Assembly (NCBI GenBank): GCA_050261515.1
Contig: JBLNDJ010000040.1
Location: 67,456 to 131,455 of the forward strand
Length of the DNA: 64,000 bases
Direction: 5' to 3'
DNA from: JBLNDJ01 sp050261515
GTDB taxonomy: Bacteria > Acidobacteriota > Terriglobia > Bryobacterales > Bryobacteraceae
Shown here: positions 24,949 through 38,304 of the stretch, one piece after another
Position numbering within the stretch: position 1 is the first letter of the stretch
How the letters are laid out: each line of letters begins with the position of its first letter
The notes under the pieces: model-generated
What the model was told of the DNA's origin: nothing
The model's input: only the letters and a program-made list of their open reading frames with translations
The model's database searches: none
Program-made: the position numbers and the translations under genes

Positions 24949-25885
24949 GGGCTTCATTCACTCTGGTGATGTTACGGACGCCTTCGTCGCGGAGCCAGCG
25001 CTCGAACGCCGCGACGCCCTGTTTCGCGTAGACGGGGATTCCGTCCTGCCACGTGGCCCGGCCGCAGAGCACGCCCGAAAAATCGGCGCCCGATTCGCCC
25101 GCCATCCGGAGCGATTCGACGAACTGCTCGATGCTCACGCCGGCGCTAAGGTAGATGAACGGCTTCTTCGCGGCGCGCGCGGCGCGGCGAAAGTGCTCGA
25201 GCGCCTCGGCGTGCGTGTAGGCCTGGCCGACGAACTTCTGGTTGATGGGCACCTCGACCTTCAGGACATCCACGCGGTACTGCGGCTTTGAAAACTCTTC
25301 CATGCTGCGCGTGACGACCTCGGGTTTGACGCGCGCGTAATCGAGGCCCTTCTCGTCGCCGCCTTTCGGGTCGTAGCCGACGAATTCGAGAAAAAACGGA
25401 ATCTGGTACGCATCGCACTCGGCGCCGACGCGCTCGACGAAGGCGTGCTTGATGTCGTTGATGCGGGCGTCCTCGAAGGGCGTGTAGTAGAGCAGGACCT
25501 TCACGGCGTCGGCCTGAAAATCCACGGCGAGGCGCTTTACCGATACCGTGTCGATCAGATCGGGCAGCCGGCCGGGCCTGGTGTTGATATAGCCGGTCTT
25601 CTCGTAAGCGAGCAGGAGTCCCGCGTTGGCGCTGCGCGCTTTACTGGCGTCGAGGCCGAACTCGGGGTCGAGCAGGATGGCGCTCGCATACGGCGTCAGG
25701 ATCTTCGAAACGGCCGTTTTGAATTCGGCCAGCATCTCGGGCGTGATCGCCCCCTTATCGACACCCTTGGCCGCGGCGAGAGCGCGAGAGAGGCTGCCCC
25801 GCTGATCCATCGCCACCGCCGCGATGACACCCGCATCGTTCGCGAGCGCCTGCATTCGCTTCAACTTGCCTGCGGATAAGTTCAC
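24914..25885 (-). CDS. LacD/tagatose-bisphosphate-type class I aldolase
   Basis: A 323-residue TIM-barrel aldolase. Start GTG 25885 is supported by AAGGA 8 nt upstream. Visible family features are AVAMDQRGSLSRAL (~25), ASAILLDPEFGLDA (~67), AVKVLLYYTPFED (~130), VDVLKVEVPINQKF (the Schiff-base Lys in LKVE, ~205) and FIYLSAGVSIEQF (~248). Such aldolases split tagatose-1,6-bisphosphate or related sugar bisphosphates to triose phosphates. It is 9 nt downstream of the VWFA gene, so probably transcribed with it. Confidence 0.88.
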   Translation of the reverse strand: MNLSAGKLKRMQALANDAGVIAAVAMDQRGSLSRALAAAKGVDKGAITPEMLAEFKTAVSKILTPYASAILLDPEFGLDASKARSANAGLLLAYEKTGYINTRPGRLPDLIDTVSVKRLAVDFQADAVKVLLYYTPFEDARINDIKHAFVERVGAECDAYQIPFFLEFVGYDPKGGDEKGLDYARVKPEVVTRSMEEFSKPQYRVDVLKVEVPINQKFVGQAYTHAEALEHFRRAARAAKKPFIYLSAGVSIEQFVESLRMAGESGADFSGVLCGRATWQDGIPVYAKQGVAAFERWLRDEGVRNITRVNEALKPARPWFQKA

Positions 25886-25894
25886 GACAGTTCC

Positions 25895-26965
25895 TTACGG
25901 AGCGAACGGGTAGTAGCCCCTGCGCGCACGCACCTTGGCATCGGGGATTTTGACTTCCACGCGGATCTGCCGGTAGGGGTTCTGCACGTCGGTGGTGTCG
26001 GGAATGTAGCGCAGGATGTACTGCGTGGTGACCTCGCCCGCCACGTTCGCGATGGCGTGAAGAATGTTCTGCGACACCGCGGCCGCGTATCCGCCGCTCT
26101 CGACCGTGATGGCGTAGCTGCCCTCGTAGTCGCTCTGCGGCTTGGAGAGATGGCCGGACACGTCTTTGTAGACGCCTTCGAGCGGATACTCGACGCGCCC
26201 GCCGGTTTCCTCGGCCAACCGCCGCAGGTTGATATCGCCCTCGTTGGCGAAACCGTAGGCGGTGGTGCTGACACCGTAGATGGTGACCAGGTTGCGCTGG
26301 GCCAGCTCGATGATCTGGTCGAGCGTCTGCTTGCTGGCGTTGTCGTTCCCGCTTCCGATGACGATGAGCACGCGCCGCGGCTCGATGGGCTCGCCTTTGA
26401 TCATGTGGTGCTTGGTGATGGCGAGGTGGATCGCGTCGTAGAGCGCCGCGCCGCCGCCGGGCTTGAGCTTGAGGATGCGGTCGGTGATCTTGCCGGCGTC
26501 GTTGGTGGTGTTGACGGCGAGCTCGGCGTCGGTGCTGTAGGTGACCAGAAAGCCGCTGTACTTGTCCGCCTTGTCGTCAGACAGAAGGGTCCAGACCAGC
26601 TCGCGCGCCGATTCCTGGAAGCGGTTCCAGTGGATGCGCGAGGAGCTGCTCAGGTCGAGCACGAATCCCACGACAACGGGCTGATTGTGCTCGGCGCTGA
26701 AGTACTTGATCTTCTGCTCCCTGCCGTTTTCGAAGATGCGGAAATCGCTCTCGGAGAGGTTCGTGATGAAGCGGTTCTTGTAATCGGTGACCGTAACGGG
26801 CACGATCACCTCGTTGACCTGAACCTTGATGGGCGGGGGCTCCGGCGCTTCCGGTTGCTGTTGCTGTGGCTGTGGCTGTTGCTGTGGCTGTGGCTGTGGT
26901 GGTTGCTGTTGCGCAAGCGCGACGGCACAGAGCCCGATGATGATCAGCAGACGACCGCGTGACAT
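25895..26965 (-). CDS. Secreted VWFA-related protein (acidobacterial type)
   Basis: A 356-residue protein: signal peptide (LLIIIGLCAVALAQ), a Gln/Pro low-complexity region (~20-40), the family N-terminal beta segment (VIVPVTVTDYKNRFITNLSE) and a VWFA domain (~95-300) with the MIDAS motif as DLSSSS (~101; a D-x-S-x-S match). It ends in a further C-terminal beta segment (GYYPFAP). This is the acidobacterial VWFA family, numerous in these genomes and of unknown function. Its stop overlaps the ribosome-binding site of the aldolase gene. Confidence 0.88.
   Translation of the reverse strand: MSRGRLLIIIGLCAVALAQQQPPQPQPQQQPQPQQQQPEAPEPPPIKVQVNEVIVPVTVTDYKNRFITNLSESDFRIFENGREQKIKYFSAEHNQPVVVGFVLDLSSSSRIHWNRFQESARELVWTLLSDDKADKYSGFLVTYSTDAELAVNTTNDAGKITDRILKLKPGGGAALYDAIHLAITKHHMIKGEPIEPRRVLIVIGSGNDNASKQTLDQIIELAQRNLVTIYGVSTTAYGFANEGDINLRRLAEETGGRVEYPLEGVYKDVSGHLSKPQSDYEGSYAITVESGGYAAAVSQNILHAIANVAGEVTTQYILRYIPDTTDVQNPYRQIRVEVKIPDAKVRARRGYYPFAP
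26855..26910. repeat. TGTTGC/TGTGGC microsatellite encoding Gln/Pro tract
   Basis: Imperfect hexamer repeats (GTTGCT / GTGGCT) encode the Gln/Pro linker after the signal peptide of the minus-strand VWFA protein. Slippage could vary the linker length. Confidence 0.7.
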
Positions 26966-27047
26966 AGAGACCGTGGAACTATTATCCCACTGGAAGGGCG
27001 CGCGCGAAGGACGAGGGGCACGCTACACTACTGGGATCTCTGAATCT

Positions 27048-32561
<5,514 letters not shown>

Positions 32562-32562
32562 G

Positions 32563-33597
32563 CTATCTCTGCACGCGGCCGGATCCGCCGCCCTTGACGA
32601 GCGCCTTCACTTCATCCGCGCTGAAGCGGTTGAAGTCGCCCGGAATCGAGTGCTTCAGGCACGAGGCCGCGACCGCGAATTCGAGAGCGTCCTTGTGCGT
32701 GGGCAGGTTGTCGAGCCCGTAGATGAGGCCGCCGGCGAAGGCGTCGCCGCCGCCCACGCGGTCCACAATATGCGTGATGTCGTAATAGCGGCTGGTCAGA
32801 AATTCCTTGCCGTCGTTCAGGCAGGCCGACCAGCCGTTGTGCGACGCGCTCTTCGATTCGCGCATCGTGATGGCCATCACTTTCAGGTTCGGAAATTCGC
32901 TCATCACCTTCGCGGTGAGCTTCGAATAGGCCGAAGCGTCGAGCTTGCCCGATTCCACGTCCACTTCGGCCTGTATCCCGAGCGCCTTCTGGCAATCCTC
33001 TTCGTTCGCGATTCCGACATCGACCAGCTTGAAAAGTTCGCGCATCACTTCGGGGGCGGACTTGCCGTACTTCCACAGGTTCTTGCGATAGTTCAAATCG
33101 CAGGAAACCGTGAGCCCGAGCTTGCGCGCCTTCGCGGCGGCTTCGAGGGCCAGGTCGGCCGCGCCCTGGCTGATGGCAGGCGTGATGCCGGTGACGTGGA
33201 ACCAGCCGGCGCCGGCGAGCGCCTGGTCCCAGTCGATGTCGCCGGGTTTCGCGAGCGCGATGGCGCTGGCTTCACGGTCGTAGACGACTTTCGACGGCCG
33301 CTGGTTGGCGCCGGTCTCGAGGAAGTAAATGCCCATGCGGCCCTTGCCGCGCGCGATCTTCGAAACGTCCACGCCGAAGCCGCGGAGCTGGTAGACGACG
33401 CCATCCGCGATGGGGTTGTTCGGCGGCAGCACGGTGACGTAGCGCGAGGCCGCGCCGAAACCGGCGAGCGCGACGGCGACGTTGGCTTCGCCTCCGCCGA
33501 AGGTCGCCACGAACTGCGGCGATTGCAAAAAGCGCTCGAAGCCGGGGGGCGCGAGGCGCAGCATGATCTCTCCAAACGTAACGACAGTCTTAGGCAT
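32563..33597 (-). CDS. kdgK: 2-keto-3-deoxygluconate kinase (PfkB family)
   Basis: A 344-residue ribokinase-like sugar kinase. Features: the start FGEIMLRLAPPGFERFLQS (~8-26), GGGEANVAVALAGFG (~34-48), CDLNYRKNLW (~165) and the PfkB C-terminal signature DRVGGGDAFAGGLIYG (~280), including the catalytic Asp in GGGDAF. The N-terminal pattern fits KDG kinases, which phosphorylate 2-keto-3-deoxygluconate from pectin/alginate/hexuronate breakdown. It is the second gene after the RidA-like gene (10-nt gap, ribosome-binding site over the stop). It ends 1 nt from the end of the convergent NRPS gene. Confidence 0.88.
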   Translation of the reverse strand: MPKTVVTFGEIMLRLAPPGFERFLQSPQFVATFGGGEANVAVALAGFGAASRYVTVLPPNNPIADGVVYQLRGFGVDVSKIARGKGRMGIYFLETGANQRPSKVVYDREASAIALAKPGDIDWDQALAGAGWFHVTGITPAISQGAADLALEAAAKARKLGLTVSCDLNYRKNLWKYGKSAPEVMRELFKLVDVGIANEEDCQKALGIQAEVDVESGKLDASAYSKLTAKVMSEFPNLKVMAITMRESKSASHNGWSACLNDGKEFLTSRYYDITHIVDRVGGGDAFAGGLIYGLDNLPTHKDALEFAVAASCLKHSIPGDFNRFSADEVKALVKGGGSGRVQR

Positions 33598-33607
33598 GTA
33601 TGAGCTC

Positions 33608-34720
33608 CTATTTCGATTCGGGTACGAGCGCGATTACGTCCACTGCAAAGGAAGCGTCCATCGACGGCAGTCCCTCGAACGGCAGGGCCGTCACCGCCGG
33701 CGGGTGGCCTGTCTTTCCGAAGAATCCTGCGCCGGCCTTTTCAGCCATCCCGGCGGAGGCTCGCGACAGAGAATAGATCTGCACGACCGCCGCCGTATCG
33801 TAAGACGCCGACACCTGCTCGAGCGATTTTCCGAGGCGTTCGAAGGCGAGGCGCGCGTCCCCGGCGGTCGAGCCGAAGGCAATCTGCGCGCCCGTGAGCG
33901 CGATGCGGCGCGGCCCGACCAGCGCGACGGCGGATGATTCGGGCGTGCCCGCGATGAAGGCGAGCGGCTCGCGCGGCGGCGCGGTGAGGCGCGCGACGGC
34001 GTCGCAGGAGGCGCCGGACTGGAGCGCCCCGCGCAGCGGCTGCACCAGCGTCAGGCTCGCGCGCGGGAACTGCGCGGCGATCGCGGCACGCACCTTGTCG
34101 ATGTCGTCGAGCGAAGTGACGTAGCAGCCCACGCGCAGCACGTCGTCCGGGCCGAGCGAGGCGGACTTGAGCGCGGCCGCCAGGCGCGCCGCGGCCTGCT
34201 CCGCAAGCGGCAGCACCGGCTGCAAGGGCTCGGCGTCGTAGGCGGACTGGCCCGACAAGAACGCCAACCCGCCCGGGTTCACAGGCTTCCTGTCGAGCGC
34301 TGCGGATTCGAGCAGCACCTGCGCGCCCTCCTGCGGCAGCGCGCCGATTTGCACCACGCTCAGGGACGGCAGCGCCAGCTTCTTCTCCGTGAACATGTCG
34401 CTGACGATCGACTGGACCCGGCGCGTGTCACCCGTTCCTGCCACGAAGGCGCGCAGGCGGACGACCGTGCGGTCCTGGCGCAGCAGCCATTTGAGGGCGT
34501 CCCGGAGCTGTTGCGACATCAAGCCCTTGGACGAGAGCGGGCTGACCTGAAAGACGAGCCGGTCGCTATCGGCGACCACCGCCGCGGGCGGTTCCTTGGG
34601 TAGCTCCAGAACCTGCGTGATCTCTTCCTCGCCTTTGTTCTTCTTTTTCTTCTTCCCGGCGGGCGCTGCCATGAGGGCGGCGGCGACGGCTAGACACAGG
34701 ATGGGAGCCAGACGATACAT
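33608..34720 (-). CDS. Exported protein with three tandem RidA/YjgF-like domains
   Basis: A 370-residue exported protein with a signal peptide (APILCLAVAAALMAAPAG) and then a Lys-rich linker (KKKKKNKGEEE). It appears to contain three RidA-type (YjgF/YER057c/UK114) units: ~35-130, ~135-240 (clearest: NPGGLAFLSGQSAYD, then VGCYVTSLDDIDKVRAAIAAQFP) and ~245-365. RidA enzymes hydrolyse reactive enamine/imine intermediates released by PLP enzymes; the catalytic Arg of active RidA (in the segment near RASLTLVQP) is present only in unit 2 by eye. A secreted three-unit protein is uncommon. It is divergent to a PdxR-like regulator and precedes kdgK. Confidence 0.7.
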   Translation of the reverse strand: MYRLAPILCLAVAAALMAAPAGKKKKKNKGEEEITQVLELPKEPPAAVVADSDRLVFQVSPLSSKGLMSQQLRDALKWLLRQDRTVVRLRAFVAGTGDTRRVQSIVSDMFTEKKLALPSLSVVQIGALPQEGAQVLLESAALDRKPVNPGGLAFLSGQSAYDAEPLQPVLPLAEQAAARLAAALKSASLGPDDVLRVGCYVTSLDDIDKVRAAIAAQFPRASLTLVQPLRGALQSGASCDAVARLTAPPREPLAFIAGTPESSAVALVGPRRIALTGAQIAFGSTAGDARLAFERLGKSLEQVSASYDTAAVVQIYSLSRASAGMAEKAGAGFFGKTGHPPAVTALPFEGLPSMDASFAVDVIALVPESK

Positions 34721-34782
34721 GCGAAATTGCGGCCGGTCGATTCGGAGTCGATTGTATCAAAAGGCGGTTACAGGTTGGAAGC

Positions 34783-34812
34783 TTGCAACGCCACCACCCA
34801 ATATGGTATGGT
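34783..34812 (+). promoter_or_regulatory. Promoter of the MocR/PdxR-like gene
   Basis: TTGCAA at 34783-34788 (-35), an 18-nt spacer and TATGGT at 34807-34812 (-10), giving a very short leader before the ATG at 34828. Confidence 0.4.
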
Positions 34813-34830
34813 GGCCTGCGAATTGGTATG
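34803..34830 (+). promoter_or_regulatory. Candidate MocR-type operator: direct repeat at 20-bp period
   Basis: ATGGTATG at 34803-34810 and TTGGTATG at 34823-34830 are near-identical direct repeats, 20 bp apart (two helical turns), covering the -10 region and the start codon. MocR/PdxR regulators bind direct repeats as dimers, so this looks like an autoregulatory site. Confidence 0.45.
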
Positions 34831-36294
34831 TTTCCAGCGGTCCAACTCGACGCAAGCCTCGAAGCACCGCTTTATCGCCAACTCTTTGAAAAAATAAGAG
34901 AATTGATCGCTTCCCGGAAGCTGGCGAAAGGCGAGCGTCTGCCAGCCACGCGGGAATTGGCTGGCTTGCTTGGACTGAACCGCACCACGGTTTCGGCGGC
35001 CTACGCGCTGCTCGAATCCGAGGGGCTGATCCAGGGCCATGTGGGGCGGGGAAGTTTCGTGCTCGGCGAGCCGGAGCCGTCCGGGCCGGGGCTGAACTGG
35101 GAGCGGCTGCTCCCGCCGGCGGGCCCCGCGGCTCCGCAAGCGCCGCCCGATGCAATCAGCTTCGCGAGTTCGCGGCCGGCCGAGGAGTTGTTTCCAATCG
35201 AAGCGTTTCGCGAAACGTGCGATGAAGTCCTGCGCGGTCCTGGGGCCCCGGCGATCTTGCAGCTCGGTTCGCCGGCGGGGTATCCGCCGCTGCGCCATCA
35301 CCTGCTTGCCGCGGCGAAGCGCGAGGGCGTGGCGCGCGCGACCGACGACCTCATGGTCACCAGCGGCTGCCAGCAGGCTATGGACCTGCTCCAGCGGGTG
35401 CTCGTGCGGCCGGGCGATACGCTGCTGGTGGAAGATCCGGTGTATCCCGGACTGAAGAACCTGTTCCAGAGCGCGGGCGCGCAGCTTGTGGGCGTTCCGA
35501 TGGGACCGGACGGGATGGACGTCGAAGCGCTCGAGCGCATCGCGGCGCGCACCGCACCCCGCGTCATAGTGACCACCCCGAACTTCCAGAACCCCACAGG
35601 CGCGACCCAGCCGCCCGAAGCGCGCCGCGCCGTGCTCCGCATCGCGCGCGCCGCCGGGGCCGTGCTTATCGAGAACGACACCTACGGCGAGCTGCGCTAC
35701 CGGGGCGAGCCCGCGGCGGCGATCAAGGAAATCGACGAGACCGGCGACACCGTGCTGCTGCGCAGCTTCTCGAAGCTCACGTTTCCGGGCCTGCGCGTCG
35801 GCTGGGTGACCGGACCGAAGGCGCTCATCGCGCGGCTGATCGAAGCCAAGCAACTCGCGGACCTGCACACGGACCAGCTCTCGCAAGCGGCACTGCTGCG
35901 GTTCGTCCGCTCGGGAAGGCTCGAAGCGCACCGCGAGCGCGTGCTGGCCGCCGGAGCCGAGCGGCTGAACGCGGCGCTCGAGGCCTGCGCGAAGCACCTG
36001 CCCGCGGGGACGCACTTCACGCACCCGCGAGGAGGCATGAACCTGTGGGTGAGGCTCCCCGATCCGCTTGACGCGAACGAGCTGCTGGCGCCGGCGCACC
36101 GGCGCGGAGTGAGCTACGTGCCCGGACGATATTTCGAAGTTTCCAGGCGAGAGCCGGGAGGCCTGCGCCTGTGTTTCGCCGGGCTCAAGCCGGAGAAAAT
36201 CCGGCAGGGCCTGGCAATATTAGGAGAGATTTTTTCGGCCGAGCTGGAACGAACGAGATCAGACCGTTCGGAGCCGGCTCCGGCACTGGTATGA
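34828..36294 (+). CDS. MocR/PdxR-like regulator (GntR HTH fused to aminotransferase)
   Basis: A 488-residue regulator. The winged-helix GntR domain occupies ~15-80 (LPATRELAGLLGLNRTTVSA, then LESEGLIQGHVGRGSFVL). After a linker comes a class I/II aminotransferase-like domain (~110-470) with PLP-site features TTPNFQNPTG (~248), ENDTYGELRY (~280) and the Schiff-base Lys in RSFSKLTFPG (~313). Such proteins sense PLP, and PdxR members activate pdxST. It is transcribed toward pdxS/pdxT, 117 nt away, making that role likely. ATG 34828 puts the HTH at the N-terminus; TTG 34783 is an alternative. Confidence 0.9.
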   Translation: MFPAVQLDASLEAPLYRQLFEKIRELIASRKLAKGERLPATRELAGLLGLNRTTVSAAYALLESEGLIQGHVGRGSFVLGEPEPSGPGLNWERLLPPAGPAAPQAPPDAISFASSRPAEELFPIEAFRETCDEVLRGPGAPAILQLGSPAGYPPLRHHLLAAAKREGVARATDDLMVTSGCQQAMDLLQRVLVRPGDTLLVEDPVYPGLKNLFQSAGAQLVGVPMGPDGMDVEALERIAARTAPRVIVTTPNFQNPTGATQPPEARRAVLRIARAAGAVLIENDTYGELRYRGEPAAAIKEIDETGDTVLLRSFSKLTFPGLRVGWVTGPKALIARLIEAKQLADLHTDQLSQAALLRFVRSGRLEAHRERVLAAGAERLNAALEACAKHLPAGTHFTHPRGGMNLWVRLPDPLDANELLAPAHRRGVSYVPGRYFEVSRREPGGLRLCFAGLKPEKIRQGLAILGEIFSAELERTRSDRSEPAPALV

Positions 36295-36323
36295 AGAAAA
36301 TTCTTCACCGCAGAGGCGCGGAG

Positions 36324-36370
36324 GACGCAGAGAAAAACCTGGAGAATATTTTCTTTGCGTTCTCTGCGTC
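36324..36370. repeat. Dispersed-type inverted repeat between PdxR-like gene and pdxS
   Basis: GACGCAGAGAA (36324-36334) and its complement (36360-36370) frame an A/T-rich loop. The whole gap (CACCGCAGAGGCGC and CTCTGCGTC type sequence) matches a repeat family common in unrelated bacterial genomes. It could form a hairpin in the 5' leader of pdxS. A copy here is probably mobile in origin. Confidence 0.6.
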
Positions 36371-36411
36371 TTTAGGCTAGCGGCCGGGCGGTGAGCTTTT
36401 GGAGGCTTGAA

Positions 36412-37296
36412 ATGTTTTTGGACGAGACTTTCCGCGTCAAGGTCGGGCTGGCCGAGATGCTCAAGGGCGGCGTGATCATGGACGTGACCAACGCCGAGCA
36501 GGCGCTCATCGCCGAGAAAGCCGGCGCTGTCGCCGTGATGGCGCTCGAGCGCGTTCCGGCCGATATCCGCAAAGAAGGCGGCGTCGCGCGCATGTCGCCC
36601 ATCAAGAAGATTCGGGAGATCATGGAGGCCGTCTCCATCCCCGTGATGGCGAAGTGCCGCATCGGGCATTTCATGGAAGCGCGGGTGCTCGAGGCGCTCA
36701 AGGTCGATTACATCGACGAGAGTGAAGTTCTCACGCCCGCCGACGAAGAACATCATGTCGATAAGCGCCAGTTCACCGTGCCCTTCGTCTGCGGCGCGCG
36801 GAACCTGGGCGAAGCGCTGCGGCGGATCGCCGAGGGGGCGGCCATGATCCGCACCAAGGGCGAGGCCGGCTCGGGCAACATCGTAGAGGCCGTGCGGCAC
36901 ATGCGTACCATCCAGAAGGAAATGAAGCAGCTCACGGTGCTCGGCAAGGAGGAGCTCGTCGCCGAATCGAAGAAGCTGCAGGCGCCGCTCGAGCTGGTCG
37001 AGTACGTCGCCGAAAAGGGCAAGCTGCCGGTGCCGAATTTCTCGGCCGGCGGTATCGCGACTCCGGCCGATGCCGCGCTGGTGATGCAGCTCGGCGCCGA
37101 GAGCGTCTTCGTCGGCTCCGGCATCTTCAAGAGCGAGGACCCCGAGGTTCGCGCGCGCGCCATTGTCAAAGCCGCGACCTACTACAACGATCCGGCGAAG
37201 CTGCTCGAAGCGAGCGAGGACCTGGGCGTCGCGATGTTCGGCCTGGACGTGGCCAACATGCCGGAATCGGAGCGGCTGGCGGTCCGGGGCTGGTAA
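36412..37296 (+). CDS. pdxS: PLP synthase, lyase subunit PdxS
   Basis: A 294-residue PdxS/YaaD TIM-barrel enzyme that, with PdxT, makes pyridoxal 5'-phosphate from ribulose/ribose 5-phosphate, glyceraldehyde 3-phosphate and ammonia. The signatures are strong: KGGVIMDVTNAEQALIAEKA (~18), LERVPADIRKEGGVARM (~45), FMEARVLEALKVDYIDESE (~85), RTKGEAGSGNI (~143) and FSAGGIATPADAALVMQLG (~207). ATG 36412 follows GGAGG by 6 nt; a GTG at 36391 is less likely. It overlaps nothing but is 1 nt from pdxT. Confidence 0.97.
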   Translation: MFLDETFRVKVGLAEMLKGGVIMDVTNAEQALIAEKAGAVAVMALERVPADIRKEGGVARMSPIKKIREIMEAVSIPVMAKCRIGHFMEARVLEALKVDYIDESEVLTPADEEHHVDKRQFTVPFVCGARNLGEALRRIAEGAAMIRTKGEAGSGNIVEAVRHMRTIQKEMKQLTVLGKEELVAESKKLQAPLELVEYVAEKGKLPVPNFSAGGIATPADAALVMQLGAESVFVGSGIFKSEDPEVRARAIVKAATYYNDPAKLLEASEDLGVAMFGLDVANMPESERLAVRGW

Positions 37297-37297
37297 G

Positions 37298-37882
37298 GTG
37301 GCGGCCAAACGCGTCGGAGTGCTCGCCCTGCAGGGTGATTTCGAAGCACACCAGAAGGCGTTCGAGCGCACCGGGGCCGAGGCGGTCCCGGTGCGCACGG
37401 CGGCCGAGCTGGCCCGCGTGGACGGCCTCGTCATCCCCGGCGGCGAGAGCACGACCATGCTGCTCATCATGAAGGACGAGGGACTGATGGAGCCGCTCCG
37501 CCGGTTCGCGAGCGAGCGGCCTGTCTTCGGAACCTGCGCGGGCGCGATCCTTCTGGCAACCGACGTCTCGCATCCCAGGCAGGACTCGCTCGCGCTCATG
37601 GACATCGGCGTAGAGCGCAACGCCTACGGGCGGCAGCTCGACAGCCGCGTGGTGCGTCTGGAGCCCAATGCGGAGCTGGCCCGCGAGATCGGCCCGGACG
37701 AGCTGGAAGCCGTTTTCATCCGCGCCCCCATCATCCGGCGCACCGGGCCGGGCGTGAAGGTGTACCTGAGCTACCTCGATAAGCCCGTGCTGGCCGGGCA
37801 GGGGCGGCACCTGGTCGCGACGTTCCACCCGGAGCTGAGCGGCGACACGAGAATTCACAAGCTCTTCCTGGATAGACTTTAA
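37298..37882 (+). CDS. pdxT: PLP synthase, glutaminase subunit PdxT
   Basis: A 194-residue glutamine amidotransferase that supplies ammonia to PdxS. The catalytic nucleophile sits in FGTCAGAIL (Cys ~73), the GGESTT motif is at ~46-51 and the C-terminal His-Glu pair in TFHPELS (~172). Start GTG 37298 follows the pdxS stop by 1 nt and gives the expected start of the fold (RVGVLALQGDFEAH). Confidence 0.97.
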   Translation: MAAKRVGVLALQGDFEAHQKAFERTGAEAVPVRTAAELARVDGLVIPGGESTTMLLIMKDEGLMEPLRRFASERPVFGTCAGAILLATDVSHPRQDSLALMDIGVERNAYGRQLDSRVVRLEPNAELAREIGPDELEAVFIRAPIIRRTGPGVKVYLSYLDKPVLAGQGRHLVATFHPELSGDTRIHKLFLDRL

Positions 37883-37884
37883 TC

Positions 37885-38292
37885 ATGCGGCACTACCGCG
37901 TGCTGTTTGTCTGTATCGGCAACGCCTGCCGGAGTCAGATGGCCGAGGCCTTCGCGCGCGCCTACGGCAGGGATGTGCTGATCGCAAAAAGCGCCGGGCT
38001 GCATCCGACCGAGATGGTCGCGCCGGCGACGGCCAAGCTCATGTCCGAGAAAAATATCAGCCTCGACGACCACGCGCCGAAGGGGCTCGACGTAACGGGC
38101 ACGCAGTTCGATGTGATCGTGAACATGAGCGGGCTGCCGCTGCCTGGCGTGGTCTCCGCGCCGGTCAGGCAGTGGAAGGTGGAAGATCCGATCTGGCTGC
38201 CTGAGGAGCGCCATCGCCAGGTGCGCGACCAGATTGAGAATCTGGTTAGGGAGCTTATCGGGGAGTTTCGCAAGAGACGCAACAGCCGCTGA
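37885..38292 (+). CDS. Low-molecular-weight phosphatase / arsenate-reductase-like protein
   Basis: A 135-residue LMW-PTP-fold protein. The CX5R active site is CIGNACRSQ (~10-18) at the N-terminus and the general-acid Asp is in VEDPIW (~110). Both thioredoxin-coupled ArsC and tyrosine phosphatases share this pattern. It contains few other cysteines, so the resolving Cys typical of ArsC is not obvious. It starts 2 nt after pdxT and ends 12 nt before the antiporter-rhodanese gene; all three appear to be one transcript. Confidence 0.8.
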   Translation: MRHYRVLFVCIGNACRSQMAEAFARAYGRDVLIAKSAGLHPTEMVAPATAKLMSEKNISLDDHAPKGLDVTGTQFDVIVNMSGLPLPGVVSAPVRQWKVEDPIWLPEERHRQVRDQIENLVRELIGEFRKRRNSR

Positions 38293-38304
38293 AGGAGGCC
38301 GCCG

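Noticed and set aside
26826..27047. N-terminal extension of the NRPS frame
   Set aside because: The extra residues are Gly/Cys low-complexity sequence opposite the VWFA gene; ATG 27048 gives the normal adenylation-domain start.
36259..37620. Minus-strand frame over pdxS including a LKTQRTQRKYSPG-like peptide
   Set aside because: It runs antisense to pdxS, and the peptide is encoded by the dispersed repeat at 36324-36370.
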